In this document: positions 55,653 through 64,000 of the stretch, in pieces | How positions within the stretch are numbered: position 1 is the first letter of the stretch | Layout of the letters: each line of letters begins with the position of its first letter | NCBI GenBank assembly: GCA_016713785.1 | Contig: JADJOM010000002.1 | Span: 372,001 to 436,000, forward strand | Direction: 5' to 3' | DNA from: Gemmatimonadota bacterium | Lineage (GTDB): Bacteria > Gemmatimonadota > Gemmatimonadetes > Gemmatimonadales > GWC2-71-9 | DNA length: 64,000 nucleotides | Made by a program: the position numbers and the translations under genes | The notes under the pieces: model-generated | Seen by the model: only the letters and a program-made list of their open reading frames with translations | Told to the model about the DNA's origin: nothing | Databases searched by the model: none

Positions 55653-56179
55653 GCCCGGTGGCCGCGGGGCTCGTGGTGCGCGACGCCACCGCCGCCGACA
55701 TCCCCGCGCTGCTCGGCCTGATGCGCGGGCTCGCGGCGTACGAACGCTACGCGGCCGACTTCCAGGTGACCGAGGCGGTGCTGCTGGCGCAGGGGTTCGC
55801 CGGCGGGGCGCGCGACTTCGAGGCGCTGCTGGCGGAGGAGGCGGGGGCCGTGCTCGGGATGGCGGTGCACTACATGGTGCCGTTCACCTACCGCGCGCGG
55901 CCCACCTTGTACCTCAAGGAGCTGTACGTGGCGGAGGCGGGGCGGGACCGCGGCGCCGGGGCGGCGCTGATGACGGCGCTGGCCCGGCGGGCGCGGGCGC
56001 GCGGCTGCGCGCTGGTGAAGTGGCAGGTGGCGCGGTGGAACGCCGGCGCGATGCGCTTCTACGAACGCCTGGGCGCGCGCCCGGATGACGGATGGGTGGA
56101 TTACCAGCTCGACGCCGCCGGCATCGCGGCGCTGGCCGGCGCGGGCGCCCGCGACGGGGCGCCCGGCCGGCGGGACTAG
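55649..56179 (+). CDS. GNAT family N-acetyltransferase
   Basis: 176 residues from the GTG in a GTGA overlap with the DinB gene. The N-terminal VVRDATAADIPALLGLMRGLAAYERYA is typical of the diamine (SSAT-like) acetyltransferase group. The acetyl-CoA loop is LYVAEAGRDRGAGAALMTALARRARARGCALVKWQV, followed by WNAGAMRFYERLGARP. It probably acetylates a polyamine or amino acid derivative. Last gene of the rhodanese-DinB-GNAT chain. Its stop overlaps the convergent YCF48-like gene (CTAG). Confidence 0.88.
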   Translation: MSPVAAGLVVRDATAADIPALLGLMRGLAAYERYAADFQVTEAVLLAQGFAGGARDFEALLAEEAGAVLGMAVHYMVPFTYRARPTLYLKELYVAEAGRDRGAGAALMTALARRARARGCALVKWQVARWNAGAMRFYERLGARPDDGWVDYQLDAAGIAALAGAGARDGAPGRRD

Positions 56180-57288
56180 AAGCTCACCTTCGTGATCCGT
56201 CCTCCCGGTCCCACCATCCATCCCGCCTTGGGACCGGCGAACGCCACACTCCAGTAGGCCAGCGAGTCGAGCGGCGCCCAGGTGCGGCCCTCGTCGCGGG
56301 AGAGGCTGGCGCCGCCCGGCCCGACGGCCACCACGGTGCCGCGACTCCCGGGCACCCACGCCGCGCCGTATACCGCGCCGGGGAAGGTGGGCTGCCCGCC
56401 CTCGGTCCAGCGCCGTCCGCCATCCGCGGTGAGCGCCACGCGGATGCCGCCGCTGGTGGCGCTGCCGATGTCGCCGCCGACCACGAGGCCGGTGCGTTCG
56501 TCCTGGAAGGCGATCGAGGTGTGCCCGGTGGTGTTGGTCCCCTGGCTCACCGGGGTGTCGTAGCTCACCCAGGTGCGGCCGCGGTCGGGGGTGAAGAGGA
56601 GGCGGCTCCGGGTGCCGGCGCCGGTGGCGATGTACGCCGCCTCCTTGCCGAGGGTGGCCACGCAGGTGCCGCTGGCCGCGAAGGCGCCCTCGCCCGCGGT
56701 GGCGGCGGGGACCGGCGAGGGCGTCTCCGAGCCCGGCTCGCTCAGGAAGTGCCAGTCGAGGCCGCCGTCCCGGGTGGTGAGCACCGGGAAGACGCCGTTC
56801 ACGTTGTCGCTGAAGGCGATGCCGCTCTCGGCGTCCCAGAAGGCGAAGCAGTCGTAGAAGGCCTCCGGGGTCCGGTTGATGAACTGGATCTGCCAGTTCT
56901 GGCCGGCGTCGGTGGTCTTGTAGATGCGGCTGCGGGTGCCGTTGCCGCTGGAGAGCAGGTACGCGGTCTTGTCGTCCACGCCCTGCACGTCGCGGAACTC
57001 GAGGCTGTCGGCGCCGGCCACCACGCCGCTCCGCCAGCTGGCCCCGCCGTTGGTGGTCACCGCGAATGCCCCGCCGGTCCCGCTGGCCCACACCACCTTC
57101 TCGTTCACCACGCTGACCGCCTGCAGCCGCGCGCTGGTGCGGGAGCGCAGGTCCAGCAGCGCGGCGCCCGAGATCGAGGTGCGCGCCGGCGGCAGGGTAT
57201 CGGCCGGGGGGGAGGGGGGCAGCGGCGGGGTGTAGGGGCCGCACGCGACCAGGGCGAGCAGGGCGGCGGCGAGGATGGGGTTTCGCAT
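56176..57288 (-). CDS. YCF48/BNR-repeat lipoprotein
   Basis: 370 residues from the ATG 57288. The lipobox signal is ILAAALLALVAC, with a Pro-rich linker after it. The mature protein is a beta-propeller of BNR/YCF48 type repeats, each with a TxDGGxxW-like turn: TTNGGASWRSG, TTDAGQNWQIQF, TRDGGLDWHF, TPDRGRTWVSY, TADGGRRWTEG and SRDEGRTWAPL. It may bind glycans or protein partners, and relatives assist photosystem or oxidoreductase assembly. No signature of a specific enzyme. Confidence 0.87.
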   Translation of the reverse strand: MRNPILAAALLALVACGPYTPPLPPSPPADTLPPARTSISGAALLDLRSRTSARLQAVSVVNEKVVWASGTGGAFAVTTNGGASWRSGVVAGADSLEFRDVQGVDDKTAYLLSSGNGTRSRIYKTTDAGQNWQIQFINRTPEAFYDCFAFWDAESGIAFSDNVNGVFPVLTTRDGGLDWHFLSEPGSETPSPVPAATAGEGAFAASGTCVATLGKEAAYIATGAGTRSRLLFTPDRGRTWVSYDTPVSQGTNTTGHTSIAFQDERTGLVVGGDIGSATSGGIRVALTADGGRRWTEGGQPTFPGAVYGAAWVPGSRGTVVAVGPGGASLSRDEGRTWAPLDSLAYWSVAFAGPKAGWMVGPGGRITKVSF

Positions 57289-57340
57289 GGGGGAATAGTA
57301 AGAGGGTTGAACGGCGCGGCCGCAGGGCCGGGGCGGCGCC

Positions 57341-58453
57341 TCAGAGCAGGTCGAGGGCGGCCAGTTCCATGGCGTGGATGGCACGGAGGCGTTCCGCCAG
57401 GGTGGCGCGGAGGTCGGCCGACCGGGCGGCGTCGAGGGGGAAGCTCTTCCGGGCATCGCGCTGGAGACGGCTCAACCCCTCCCAGCAGGCACGGATCTCG
57501 GGGACGGGCCCCCGGGCGGCGACCAGGGCGGTGCGCCGGGCGAACAGGGCGCGCGCCTCATCACACGCCGGGACCCCGGCGGGCAGCGCGGCCTCCGCCA
57601 GCGCGGTCCATTCCCCGGCGAGCGCGGCGTACGCGGTGGCGGGGGCCGACAGCCCGGCCTCACGGAGGCCCGCGGCACAGATGCCGCGGCAGAGCCCGCC
57701 GCCGGTGCCGTAGCGCTCGACATACTCGTGCAGCGAGGTGAGCGCCGCCCACAGGCGCGGGCCGGGCGGGAACATCTCCACCCAGCTCTCCTTCCCCTTG
57801 GGGGCGGTCATCCGGTCGGCCAGCTCGGCAAAGGCGTCGAGCCGGAAGTTGGCCATCTTCGCCTTGCGCAGGGTGGTGACGCAGGTCTTCCGGGCGTCGG
57901 CGAGCACGGCGTCGGGGGACGGCGGCCGCCCGGCGCGGCCGTCGAGCCAGAGGAGCCGGTTGCGGAACTTGGCGATCCGGCCGCGGGCGGCGGCCAGGTC
58001 GCGGAGCGCGATGCCGAAGGGCTCCCCGCCCCCGTCGGTGATCCGCGCCTCGTCGCCGGCGATGGCCTGCACCGTGATGACGTGATAGCCGCCGCCGCTG
58101 TAGTGCGCCGGCATCACCCGATGCGGGAGGTGCGCGGCGTCGACCCAGGCGATCACCGGCGCCCCGCGCTCGAGCGCCTTGCGGAGCTCCTGCTCCGCCG
58201 CCTTCACGCTGGTGCTCTCCTTCGTCACCGTCTTCCAGCCCAGGCACCTGGCGGCCGCCGTGAGGTAGGCGTGGTCGTCGGCCCAGAGGTGGCGGCCCGC
58301 GAGGAAGAGGGTGGCGATGTCTTCCTTCTCATACTGGAAGGCGAAGACCCCGGCGCCGATGCCGCCCGCCTGGACGAACAGCAGCGGCTCGCTGACGGGC
58401 TGCCCGGCGTGGGCGAGGACTGTCCGCAGGGCGGCGGTGGCGGGGATGGTCAT
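57341..58453 (-). CDS. BtrH N-terminal domain / DUF4872 protein
   Basis: 370 residues. Residues about 15-165 match the BtrH N-terminal domain (EPLLFVQAGGIGAGVFAFQYEKEDIATLFLAGRHLW, then GAPVIAWVDAAHLPHRVMPAHYSGGGYHVITVQAI and ARITDGGGEPFGIALRDLAAARG). Residues about 190-350 match DUF4872 (ARKTCVTTLRKAKMANFRLDAFAELADRMTAPKGKESW). BtrH in butirosin synthesis transfers an acyl side chain from a carrier protein. Here no carrier or ligase is nearby, so function is open. The papain-like His/Asp residues may be present (GYHVITV). Cytoplasmic. Confidence 0.75.
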   Translation of the reverse strand: MTIPATAALRTVLAHAGQPVSEPLLFVQAGGIGAGVFAFQYEKEDIATLFLAGRHLWADDHAYLTAAARCLGWKTVTKESTSVKAAEQELRKALERGAPVIAWVDAAHLPHRVMPAHYSGGGYHVITVQAIAGDEARITDGGGEPFGIALRDLAAARGRIAKFRNRLLWLDGRAGRPPSPDAVLADARKTCVTTLRKAKMANFRLDAFAELADRMTAPKGKESWVEMFPPGPRLWAALTSLHEYVERYGTGGGLCRGICAAGLREAGLSAPATAYAALAGEWTALAEAALPAGVPACDEARALFARRTALVAARGPVPEIRACWEGLSRLQRDARKSFPLDAARSADLRATLAERLRAIHAMELAALDLL

Positions 58454-58571
58454 GGGGCCAGTCTACGGGGCCCGGCGTGGCGGGGGAAGTGGGGACACCG
58501 GGGCGCGCCGCGACCGGGATCCGGCCGGCGAAGGCCGTCACGGATTCTTAATCGCATCTTCAGGTGGGACA

Positions 58572-58600
58572 TTGACGCGACGGGGCCTCGGCCCTAGACT
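58572..58600 (+). promoter_or_regulatory. Sigma-70-type promoter of the fasciclin gene
   Basis: TTGACG (58572-58577), 17-base spacer, TAGACT (58595-58600). It gives a leader of about 120 bases before the ATG. TAGACTGG also occurs before the coiled-coil gene at 1569. Confidence 0.7.
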
Positions 58601-58727
58601 GGTGGCGCAGCCCCTCCCCTCTCGTCAGGCAATCCCTCGTTGCCACCCGGGCCCGACCGGCCGCGCTCGCGCGGGCCGTCACGCCCGTCCGCGGGTGCCG
58701 TCTCACTTCACGTCGAGGGATCGTCCC

Positions 58728-59261
58728 ATGCGCCGCCGTGTGCTGCTCTCCGCCTGTTCGCTCGCCCTGTTCCTGCCCGCCGGCTGCAAGCCGGCCGGGG
58801 AGGGCGCCGCCCCCGCCCAGGCCGCCGTGGCCATGCCGGCGGTGACGCTCGACCCCAACAGCATCGCGGGGATCGCCGCGGGCTCGGCGGACCACACCAC
58901 GCTGGTCACCGCCCTCAAGGCGGTGGACTACGTGCTGCCGCTCAACAATCCCGGGCCGTTCACCGTCTTCGCGCCGGTCAACGCCGCCTTCGACAAGCTG
59001 CCGGACGGCACGGTGGAGACCCTGCTCAAGCCGGAGAGCGCGAGCCAGCTCCGCACCATCCTGCTGCACCACGTGATCGTCACCGCGTACGACCCGACGC
59101 AGCTGACCGACGGCCTGGTGCTCACCATGCTGGCCGGAGGCAGCGTGACGGTGCAGCGGCAAGGGGACGAGCTCACGGTCGGCGGCGCCAAGGTGCTCGG
59201 CTCGGTCCGCGCCGGGAACGGGATGCTGTACATCGTGGACGGGGTGCTGCTGCCCAACTAG
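58728..59261 (+). CDS. Fasciclin-domain lipoprotein
   Basis: 177 residues with a lipobox signal (SLALFLPAGC, Cys20). The rest is one FAS1 domain: IAGIAAGSADHTTLVTALKAVDYVLPLNNPGPFTVFAPVNAAFDKLPDGTVETLL (H1 motif), LLHHVIVTAYDPTQL, LTMLAGGSVTVQRQGDELTVGGAKVLGSVRAGNGMLYIVDGVLLP (H2 motif). It probably acts as a small adhesion or assembly module at the cell surface. The ATG is preceded by GAGGG. The stop TAG is followed by GCGGCTCGGCGG. Confidence 0.93.
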   Translation: MRRRVLLSACSLALFLPAGCKPAGEGAAPAQAAVAMPAVTLDPNSIAGIAAGSADHTTLVTALKAVDYVLPLNNPGPFTVFAPVNAAFDKLPDGTVETLLKPESASQLRTILLHHVIVTAYDPTQLTDGLVLTMLAGGSVTVQRQGDELTVGGAKVLGSVRAGNGMLYIVDGVLLPN

Positions 59262-59310
59262 GCGGCTCGGCGGTGGGGGAATCCCCTCGGGGACACCTCG
59301 CCCGTGGCGG

Positions 59311-61212
59311 TCAGGCCTCCGCGATGGTCCAGTACACCGCGTAGCGCTCGTCGAGCGAGCGGTAGAAGGGCACCAGCTCGAGGTCGATCGGCTGGCCGCG
59401 GGTGGTGAACGTGAGCGGCCGCCCGGCAACCGGCTGGATCCAGGGGGCAAGGTCGCTGGCGGACCCGACCAGGGTCGGCGCCGGCACCGACGGGAGCCGG
59501 TACTCGGGCACGGTGCGGGGCGCGGTGGGTTCGGCGCGGAGGGCCTCGGGGGTGAGGCCCTCGGTGCCGAGCCTGCCCACCAGCACCAGCGGGCCGTAGC
59601 AGAGGGCGTGGCGCGCGGGCGCGTCGGGCAGCGACTCGGCGCGGAGCGCCATGGGCAGGGTGACCTCCAGCCGATCGCCGTCCTTCCAGCGGCGCTCCAC
59701 CACCAGGTAGCTCCCCGGGGGGGCGAAGCTCTCGAGGGCGCGGCCGTTGAGCGTCGCGTGGCCACCGGCGGCCCACGCCGGCACCCGCACCCGGAGCGCA
59801 AAGGTGGCGGGCCGCGCGGTGCGCACCGTGAGCCGGGTGACCTCCTCCTCCGGGAAGCGGGTGTCCTGCACGATCCGCACGTCGCGCTCCCGCCAGTCCA
59901 GCTCCGACGCCACGAAGAGGTTCACGTAGAGGCCGGCCTCGTCGTGGAAGTAGAGGCTGTCCCCGAGCTTCGCGAACGACTCCGCCATGCTGCCGGTGCA
60001 GCACCAGTAGTCGTGCCCCGGGGTGCCGAAGAGCTTCCACAGCCCGTCGGCGAGGCTCACATAGTACAGCTTGTCGCCGTCGGCGGGGTGCATGGTGCCG
60101 AGGATGCCGTTGAGGTAGGCGCGCTCGTAGTAGTCGGCCACGCGGGGGTCGGCGGTCCAGCTGAAGAGGTGGCGCGAGAGCTTGAGCATGTTGTAGGTGA
60201 CGCAGCACTCCTGGGTGTAGCCGGAGAGCCCCGCGGCCAGCGCGCCGAGCTCGCCCCACCCCTCATCGGCGCTGGTGCCGCCGGTGGCGTAGCAGCGCCG
60301 GCCGGTGACCTGGTGCCAGAAGTACTCGGCGATGTCGCGGGCGCGCCGCTCGCCCAGCAGCTCGTGCCGCCGGGCGGCGCCGATGACCTTGGGGATGCTG
60401 GTGTTGGCGTGGAGCCCGGCCAGCTCGTCGCGGCCCAGCGCCAGCGGGGCGAAGAACCGCTCGTGGTCGAAGCGATGCGCCAGCGCCAGGTGCTGCGCGT
60501 CCCCGGTGAGGGCGTAGAGGTTGTAGAGCACCTCGTTCATCCCGCCGTATTCGCGCTCGAGTACCCGGGCCATGTGGGCGTCACCGAGGGGCTGGCACCA
60601 GCGGCCCACCCAGCGGGCCTGCCGCTCGAGCACCTCGCGCGCCGGTGCGCTTCCCGCGAGCTGGTGCAGGTCGAGCAGGCCGGCCATGAGCTTGTGAATG
60701 GTGTAGAAGGGCGCCCAGGCGGGCTGGCCGGCGCGGAGCCGGTCGAACAGCTCCTCGGGAAAGGCGCTCAGGTAGCCGCTGCCGAGCGCGTGCTGGCACC
60801 CGGCCAGCCCGGCGACGACGGCCTCCGCGCGGGCGCGGATGGCCGGGTCGCCGGTGGCGGCGACGAGCAGCGCGCAGGCGGAGAGGTAGTGGCCGGTGTA
60901 GTGCCCGCGCAGCTCGTTGTCCGGGGCCTCCCAGCCGCCGAGGGGCTCGGCCGTGGAGGCGAGGCCGGCGGTGACCCGGAACATGTGCAGCAGGCGGTCG
61001 GGATCCTGCGCCAGCAGGTGGCGCCGGTTGATCTCGAGCTGGTCGGCCACGTAGCCGGGGCGGAGGCGGACCCGGTCGAGGGGGAACGGCCGGGCACGCG
61101 GGGTGATGGGCGGCGTGTCGCCAGGGGCCGCCCACAGGGCCCCGGGCCGGAGCAGGGCGCTGGCGGCGGCGGTGGCGGCCATGAAGTCGCGGCGCGAGAG
61201 GTGGCTGGTCAT
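59311..61212 (-). CDS. GH127 family beta-L-arabinofuranosidase-like protein, Tat-exported
   Basis: 633 residues. The Tat signal SRRDFMAATAAASALL is at the N-terminus. The alpha/alpha-barrel core has DNELRGHYTGHYLSACALL, LLDLHQLAG and EREYGGMNEVLYNLYALTG. The catalytic zinc-cysteine set of GH127 appears as E335-C336-C337 (GYTQECCVTYNMLKLSRHLF) and C404-C405 (DYWCCTGSMAESFAKLGDSLYF). C-terminal beta domains follow. It removes L-arabinofuranose or a similar sugar from plant or microbial glycans, in the periplasm. Its ATG shares a base with the stop of the upstream partner (TGATG). Confidence 0.92.
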   Translation of the reverse strand: MTSHLSRRDFMAATAAASALLRPGALWAAPGDTPPITPRARPFPLDRVRLRPGYVADQLEINRRHLLAQDPDRLLHMFRVTAGLASTAEPLGGWEAPDNELRGHYTGHYLSACALLVAATGDPAIRARAEAVVAGLAGCQHALGSGYLSAFPEELFDRLRAGQPAWAPFYTIHKLMAGLLDLHQLAGSAPAREVLERQARWVGRWCQPLGDAHMARVLEREYGGMNEVLYNLYALTGDAQHLALAHRFDHERFFAPLALGRDELAGLHANTSIPKVIGAARRHELLGERRARDIAEYFWHQVTGRRCYATGGTSADEGWGELGALAAGLSGYTQECCVTYNMLKLSRHLFSWTADPRVADYYERAYLNGILGTMHPADGDKLYYVSLADGLWKLFGTPGHDYWCCTGSMAESFAKLGDSLYFHDEAGLYVNLFVASELDWRERDVRIVQDTRFPEEEVTRLTVRTARPATFALRVRVPAWAAGGHATLNGRALESFAPPGSYLVVERRWKDGDRLEVTLPMALRAESLPDAPARHALCYGPLVLVGRLGTEGLTPEALRAEPTAPRTVPEYRLPSVPAPTLVGSASDLAPWIQPVAGRPLTFTTRGQPIDLELVPFYRSLDERYAVYWTIAEA

Positions 61213-62990
61213 CAGAGGCCTGCCCGTTCCCGGGCGCGCCGGATCACGGCGTCCATGAGGTCCTGGTGCCGCGCCAGGGTGTCGTCCACCACGTTGAGGG
61301 TGGGGATGGCGTGCGGCGCGAGCGAGAGGGTGTCGGGATCGAAGCGGCTGAAGCCTTCCTCGTGCACCCCGGTGCTGCCGCGGCCCGGGGCGGGGTGGCT
61401 CAGGTGCTGGAAGAATCGGGCGTGCCGCTGCACGAAGGGGCCGGCGGGCCCGCCGCCGCCGGCCTGGAAGAGCGGCAGCACCTCGAGCAGGGCGTCGTAG
61501 TGCATCTCGCCCACGGCGGCGACGCCGGGGTGGCGGGCGCGGAGGTCGTGCACCAGCTGCCGGAGGCCGGCATGCATGTCGGCGCGCGGGTTGTTGATCC
61601 AGCCGCCGGCGATGTCGAGGAAGTAGGCGTCCACGCCGAAGCGCTCGATCATCTCGCCGATGCGGCCGCCGAGCCACTCGCGCCACGATGCCACGCCGAG
61701 GTTCATGTAGGCGAGCCAGCCGTCCATGTGGCGGTCGTTGTCCCAGTCCACCCAGTTGAGGTCCATGGTGTCGCCGTCGACCTTGGCGGTGGCCGCCTCG
61801 GCGAGGGCGGGGAACGCCGACTGGCGGCGGTTGGCGGCGTTGGCGCCGAACATGGGCATGAAGCGGACGCCGAGGTCGTGGCCCTCGTCGATCAGGCGGC
61901 GGAAGGCGCGCGCGCCGCCCATGCGGGGGTCGAGTTCGTAGGCGGGGTAGTTCCAGTAGTAGCGGCCATCCCAGGCGGAGAGGAAGGCGAGGATCCGCTC
62001 GCCGGGGATCCGGGCGGCCATCCACCGGAGGGTGGTGAGCATCTTCGGGTAGTCGTTGAAGATGTACCCGGTGTAGTGCATCCCGTGCAGCGTGGTGACG
62101 AGCGCGGTGCGCCGGAGCCAGTCCGGGACGTCGGGGCGGGTGTCCCAGTCGGGGATCCGGTAGGCCCGCGCCAGGTGGGCGTAGTGATCGGCGGTGGCCG
62201 CCTCCTGGGTGGCGGCGTGGCCGGCCCGCCAGGCGGGCAGGGACACCCGCCGCTCGTCCTTCCAGCCCTCGACCTCGTGCACCGCCTCGAGCCGGTAGCC
62301 GCGCTCCCCCGGCTGCAGGTAGAAGCGCTTGGTGCGCACGGCGGTGTCGCGGCTCGAGACGAAGAAGCAGCGCCCGTCGGCCTCACGTACCTGCAGCAGC
62401 GGGGTATTCATGCCGCCGGCCACGAAGAGGTCGCCGCCGCCGAAGGGGTAGCCGTAGAGCAGCTCGTCGTCGCCGGGATCGGTGAAGGCGCCGCCGCCGC
62501 CCGCCACGGGCCCGCGCGGCACGCCGCGGAGCACCGTGGTGACGGCCTTGATCGGCTGGTCCATGGTCACGGTGCCGTCCCACTCCACCCCGTCGGGTAC
62601 CCGGCGCAGGGCGAGGAGCACCTCGCCGTCCGCGCGCTGCTGCCCGCCGGCCCACACCAGCCCGGTGGCGCGCAGCTCGAGGCCGGTGTCGGTCTCGCGC
62701 ACGGTCATCCGCGCCTGGTCGAGGCCGTAGGCGTTCTCGCGGGTGAACACCATGAGGCCGAAGGTGAGCCCCTCGAACGCGACGGAGGGCTCGGGGAAGT
62801 CGAAGCTGTACTTGACGAAGCTGCGGCCGCGGGGGGGCACGAAGACGTCGCTGCTGCTGACCAGCGGGAGGATCGGGGCCGCGGGGCGGTCGCCGGTGCC
62901 TGGTCCCGGCGGGAGGGGAGCCTGGAGGGCCACGGCGCCCGCCACGCCCAGGGTCTTGAGGGCGTCGCGGCGGGAGAGGGGGGAGGGCAT
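61212..62990 (-). CDS. Tat-exported TIM-barrel glycosidase-like protein
   Basis: 592 residues. The Tat signal SRRDALKTLGVAGAVAL is followed by a beta-sandwich region (VFVPPRGRSFVKYSFDFPEPSVAFEGLTFG). From about residue 290 there is a barrel-like part: TTLHGMHYTGYIFNDYPKML, LAFLSAWDGRYYWNYPAYE, LGVRFMPMFGANAANRRQS, FGVDAYFLDIAGGWINNPRADM and VAAVGEMHYDALLEVLPLF. The Asp in YFLDIAGG and Glu in GEMHYD sit where retaining glycosidases keep nucleophile and acid/base. I cannot name the family; DUF6259-like is a guess. It is translationally coupled to the GH127 gene. Confidence 0.75.
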   Translation of the reverse strand: MPSPLSRRDALKTLGVAGAVALQAPLPPGPGTGDRPAAPILPLVSSSDVFVPPRGRSFVKYSFDFPEPSVAFEGLTFGLMVFTRENAYGLDQARMTVRETDTGLELRATGLVWAGGQQRADGEVLLALRRVPDGVEWDGTVTMDQPIKAVTTVLRGVPRGPVAGGGGAFTDPGDDELLYGYPFGGGDLFVAGGMNTPLLQVREADGRCFFVSSRDTAVRTKRFYLQPGERGYRLEAVHEVEGWKDERRVSLPAWRAGHAATQEAATADHYAHLARAYRIPDWDTRPDVPDWLRRTALVTTLHGMHYTGYIFNDYPKMLTTLRWMAARIPGERILAFLSAWDGRYYWNYPAYELDPRMGGARAFRRLIDEGHDLGVRFMPMFGANAANRRQSAFPALAEAATAKVDGDTMDLNWVDWDNDRHMDGWLAYMNLGVASWREWLGGRIGEMIERFGVDAYFLDIAGGWINNPRADMHAGLRQLVHDLRARHPGVAAVGEMHYDALLEVLPLFQAGGGGPAGPFVQRHARFFQHLSHPAPGRGSTGVHEEGFSRFDPDTLSLAPHAIPTLNVVDDTLARHQDLMDAVIRRARERAGL

Positions 62991-63096
62991 CGGCCTAAGG
63001 TACGCGGGCGGGCGGGCGGGGGAAGGCGCAGCCTAGCCCGGCCCTCCCGGGGATTCTACCTTCCTCCAACCTCCTCACCCTCACCGGTCCCCGCCC

Positions 63097-64000
63097 CTGG
63101 CTGAGCTTCCCCCCGAGCTGGTTGCCGCGCTCGCCGACCGTTACACCCTCGACCGCCTGCTGGGCCAGGGCGGGATGGCCACCGTGTACCTGGCCACCGA
63201 CCGCAAGCACGATCGCCCGGTGGCGATCAAGCTGCTGCGGGCGGAGCTCGGCGCCGCGGTGGGGCCGGAGCGCTTCGTGCGCGAGATCGAGATCGCCGCA
63301 CGGCTGCAGCATCCGCACATCCTGCCGCTGCTCGATTCGGGGTGGGTGGCGGCGGGGGCGGGGCAGGCGGCGCGGCCGTACTACGTGATGCCGTACGTTC
63401 CCGGCGAATCGCTGCGGGAGCGGCTGGAGCGGGGCCCGCTGCCGGTGGCGGAGGCGGTGCGGCTGCTGAGCGAGATTGCGGACGCGCTGGCCACCGCCCA
63501 CGGGCAGGGGGTGGTGCACCGCGACATCAAGCCGGAGAACGTGATGCTCTCCGGGCGCCACGCCCTGGTGATGGACTTCGGCGTGGCGCGCGCGGTGCGC
63601 GAGGCGAGCACCAGCGCGCGGCTCACCAGCGTGGGCTTTGCGCTGGGGACGCCGGCGTACATGGCGCCGGAGCAGGCGGCGGGCGATCCGGCGGTGGACC
63701 ACCGCGCGGACCTCTACGCCCTGGGCATCGTGGCGTTCGAGATGCTCACCGGCCGCTTTCCGTACAAGGCCACGACGCCGCAGCAGATCCTGGCGGCGCA
63801 CATCACGCAGCCTCCCGAGCCGATCGCCGGCCTGCGCCCCGACCTGCCCCCGGGGCTGGCCGAGGTGGTGATGCGCTGCCTGGCCAAGGAGCCGGCGGCG
63901 CGCTGGGCCAGCGCCGAGCAGCTGCGGGACGCGCTGGACCGGCTGGCGCCCGCGGTGGCCACGCCGGCCCATGGCACCCAGCCGGTGCCCGCGGCGGCGG
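63097..64000 (+). CDS. Serine/threonine protein kinase, 3' end beyond the window
   Basis: About 301 residues are visible. PknB-type kinase: AELPPELVAALADRYTLDR leads to LLGQGGMATVY, VAIKLLRAE (Lys45), REIEIAARLQHPHILPLLDSG, VVHRDIKPENVML, MDFGVARAV, LGTPAYMAPEQAAGD and ALGIVAFEMLTGRFPY. The window ends after kinase residues, in a Pro/Ala-rich stretch. No ATG, GTG or TTG lies in frame before the G-loop; the CTG at 63097 directly precedes AELPP, matching the MAEALPP start of the other kinase here, so CTG is the likely start. Divergent from the Tat-glycosidase gene. Confidence 0.9.
   Translation, partial: MAELPPELVAALADRYTLDRLLGQGGMATVYLATDRKHDRPVAIKLLRAELGAAVGPERFVREIEIAARLQHPHILPLLDSGWVAAGAGQAARPYYVMPYVPGESLRERLERGPLPVAEAVRLLSEIADALATAHGQGVVHRDIKPENVMLSGRHALVMDFGVARAVREASTSARLTSVGFALGTPAYMAPEQAAGDPAVDHRADLYALGIVAFEMLTGRFPYKATTPQQILAAHITQPPEPIAGLRPDLPPGLAEVVMRCLAKEPAARWASAEQLRDALDRLAPAVATPAHGTQPVPAAA

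Overview
This is a gene-dense, roughly 70% GC bacterial chromosome segment with no phage or conjugative genes. The gene content suggests Gemmatimonadota or a close relative: PknB-like kinases starting AE(A)LPP, a DUF5916/CBM9 outer-membrane-type protein, paired M16 peptidases, an ArsR-TolC-RND cluster, many lipobox lipoproteins and a standalone BtrH-N/DUF4872 protein. The phylum assignment is inference; no marker gene was compared.

Layout. 1-6250 is an accessory stretch: a frameshifted secreted protein, a coiled-coil tail-anchored protein, an IS200-like Y1/RAYT transposase inside arrays of a ~139-bp multi-hairpin REP-like repeat, a lipoprotein/beta-barrel pair and a second REP-like array. 6250-10527 holds a large DUF5916 protein and an FAD/NAD(P) oxidoreductase. 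10622-24509 is mostly minus-strand housekeeping: rhomboid and ddl; cbs; a translationally coupled run holA-SPOR-mutS followed by a small membrane protein and a TonB-like lipoprotein; Nudix-ECF sigma-anti-sigma; and an active/inactive M16 peptidase pair. 24617-28279 holds two paralogous 578-residue membrane histidine kinases, the first with a degenerate N-box. 28276-32438 holds YdcF, a beta-CASP MBL hydrolase, a polysaccharide deacetylase with upp, and a small lipoprotein. A tRNA-Phe(GAA) with a clear promoter and a shared hairpin follows. Then come a membrane-anchored SPFH protein with four beta modules, a SET protein, an SGNH hydrolase, a decahaem c / membrane b cytochrome pair, a NAGPA-type glycosidase and secreted proteins.

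40952-47430 is a divergent ArsR / TolC-MFP-RND / DUF2892 efflux locus with a distinctive AT-rich control region. 47633-56179 holds a lipoprotein, an F420/NADP reductase-like protein, a lipoprotein FKBP, a Ser/Thr kinase, CbrC and GNAT genes, a frameshifted MocR/PdxR-type regulator and a coupled rhodanese-DinB-GNAT operon. The end carries a YCF48-like lipoprotein, a BtrH-N/DUF4872 protein, a fasciclin lipoprotein with a good promoter, a coupled pair of Tat-exported glycosidase-type proteins (GH127 plus an unrecognised TIM-barrel-like protein) and a second Ser/Thr kinase cut by the window edge.

The strongest unexplained signal is in the DNA between genes. Two short G-rich tandem families, (GGCGGTAG)n and (GGGAAGC)n, recur throughout and repeatedly begin exactly at a stop codon. 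One gives stop codons in all three frames on its G-rich strand; the other has no stops on either strand and has apparently become the N-terminus of Ddl. Together with the RAYT/REP arrays, stop-abutting perfect hairpins and two apparent frameshifts, these make gene boundaries the most interesting part of this window.
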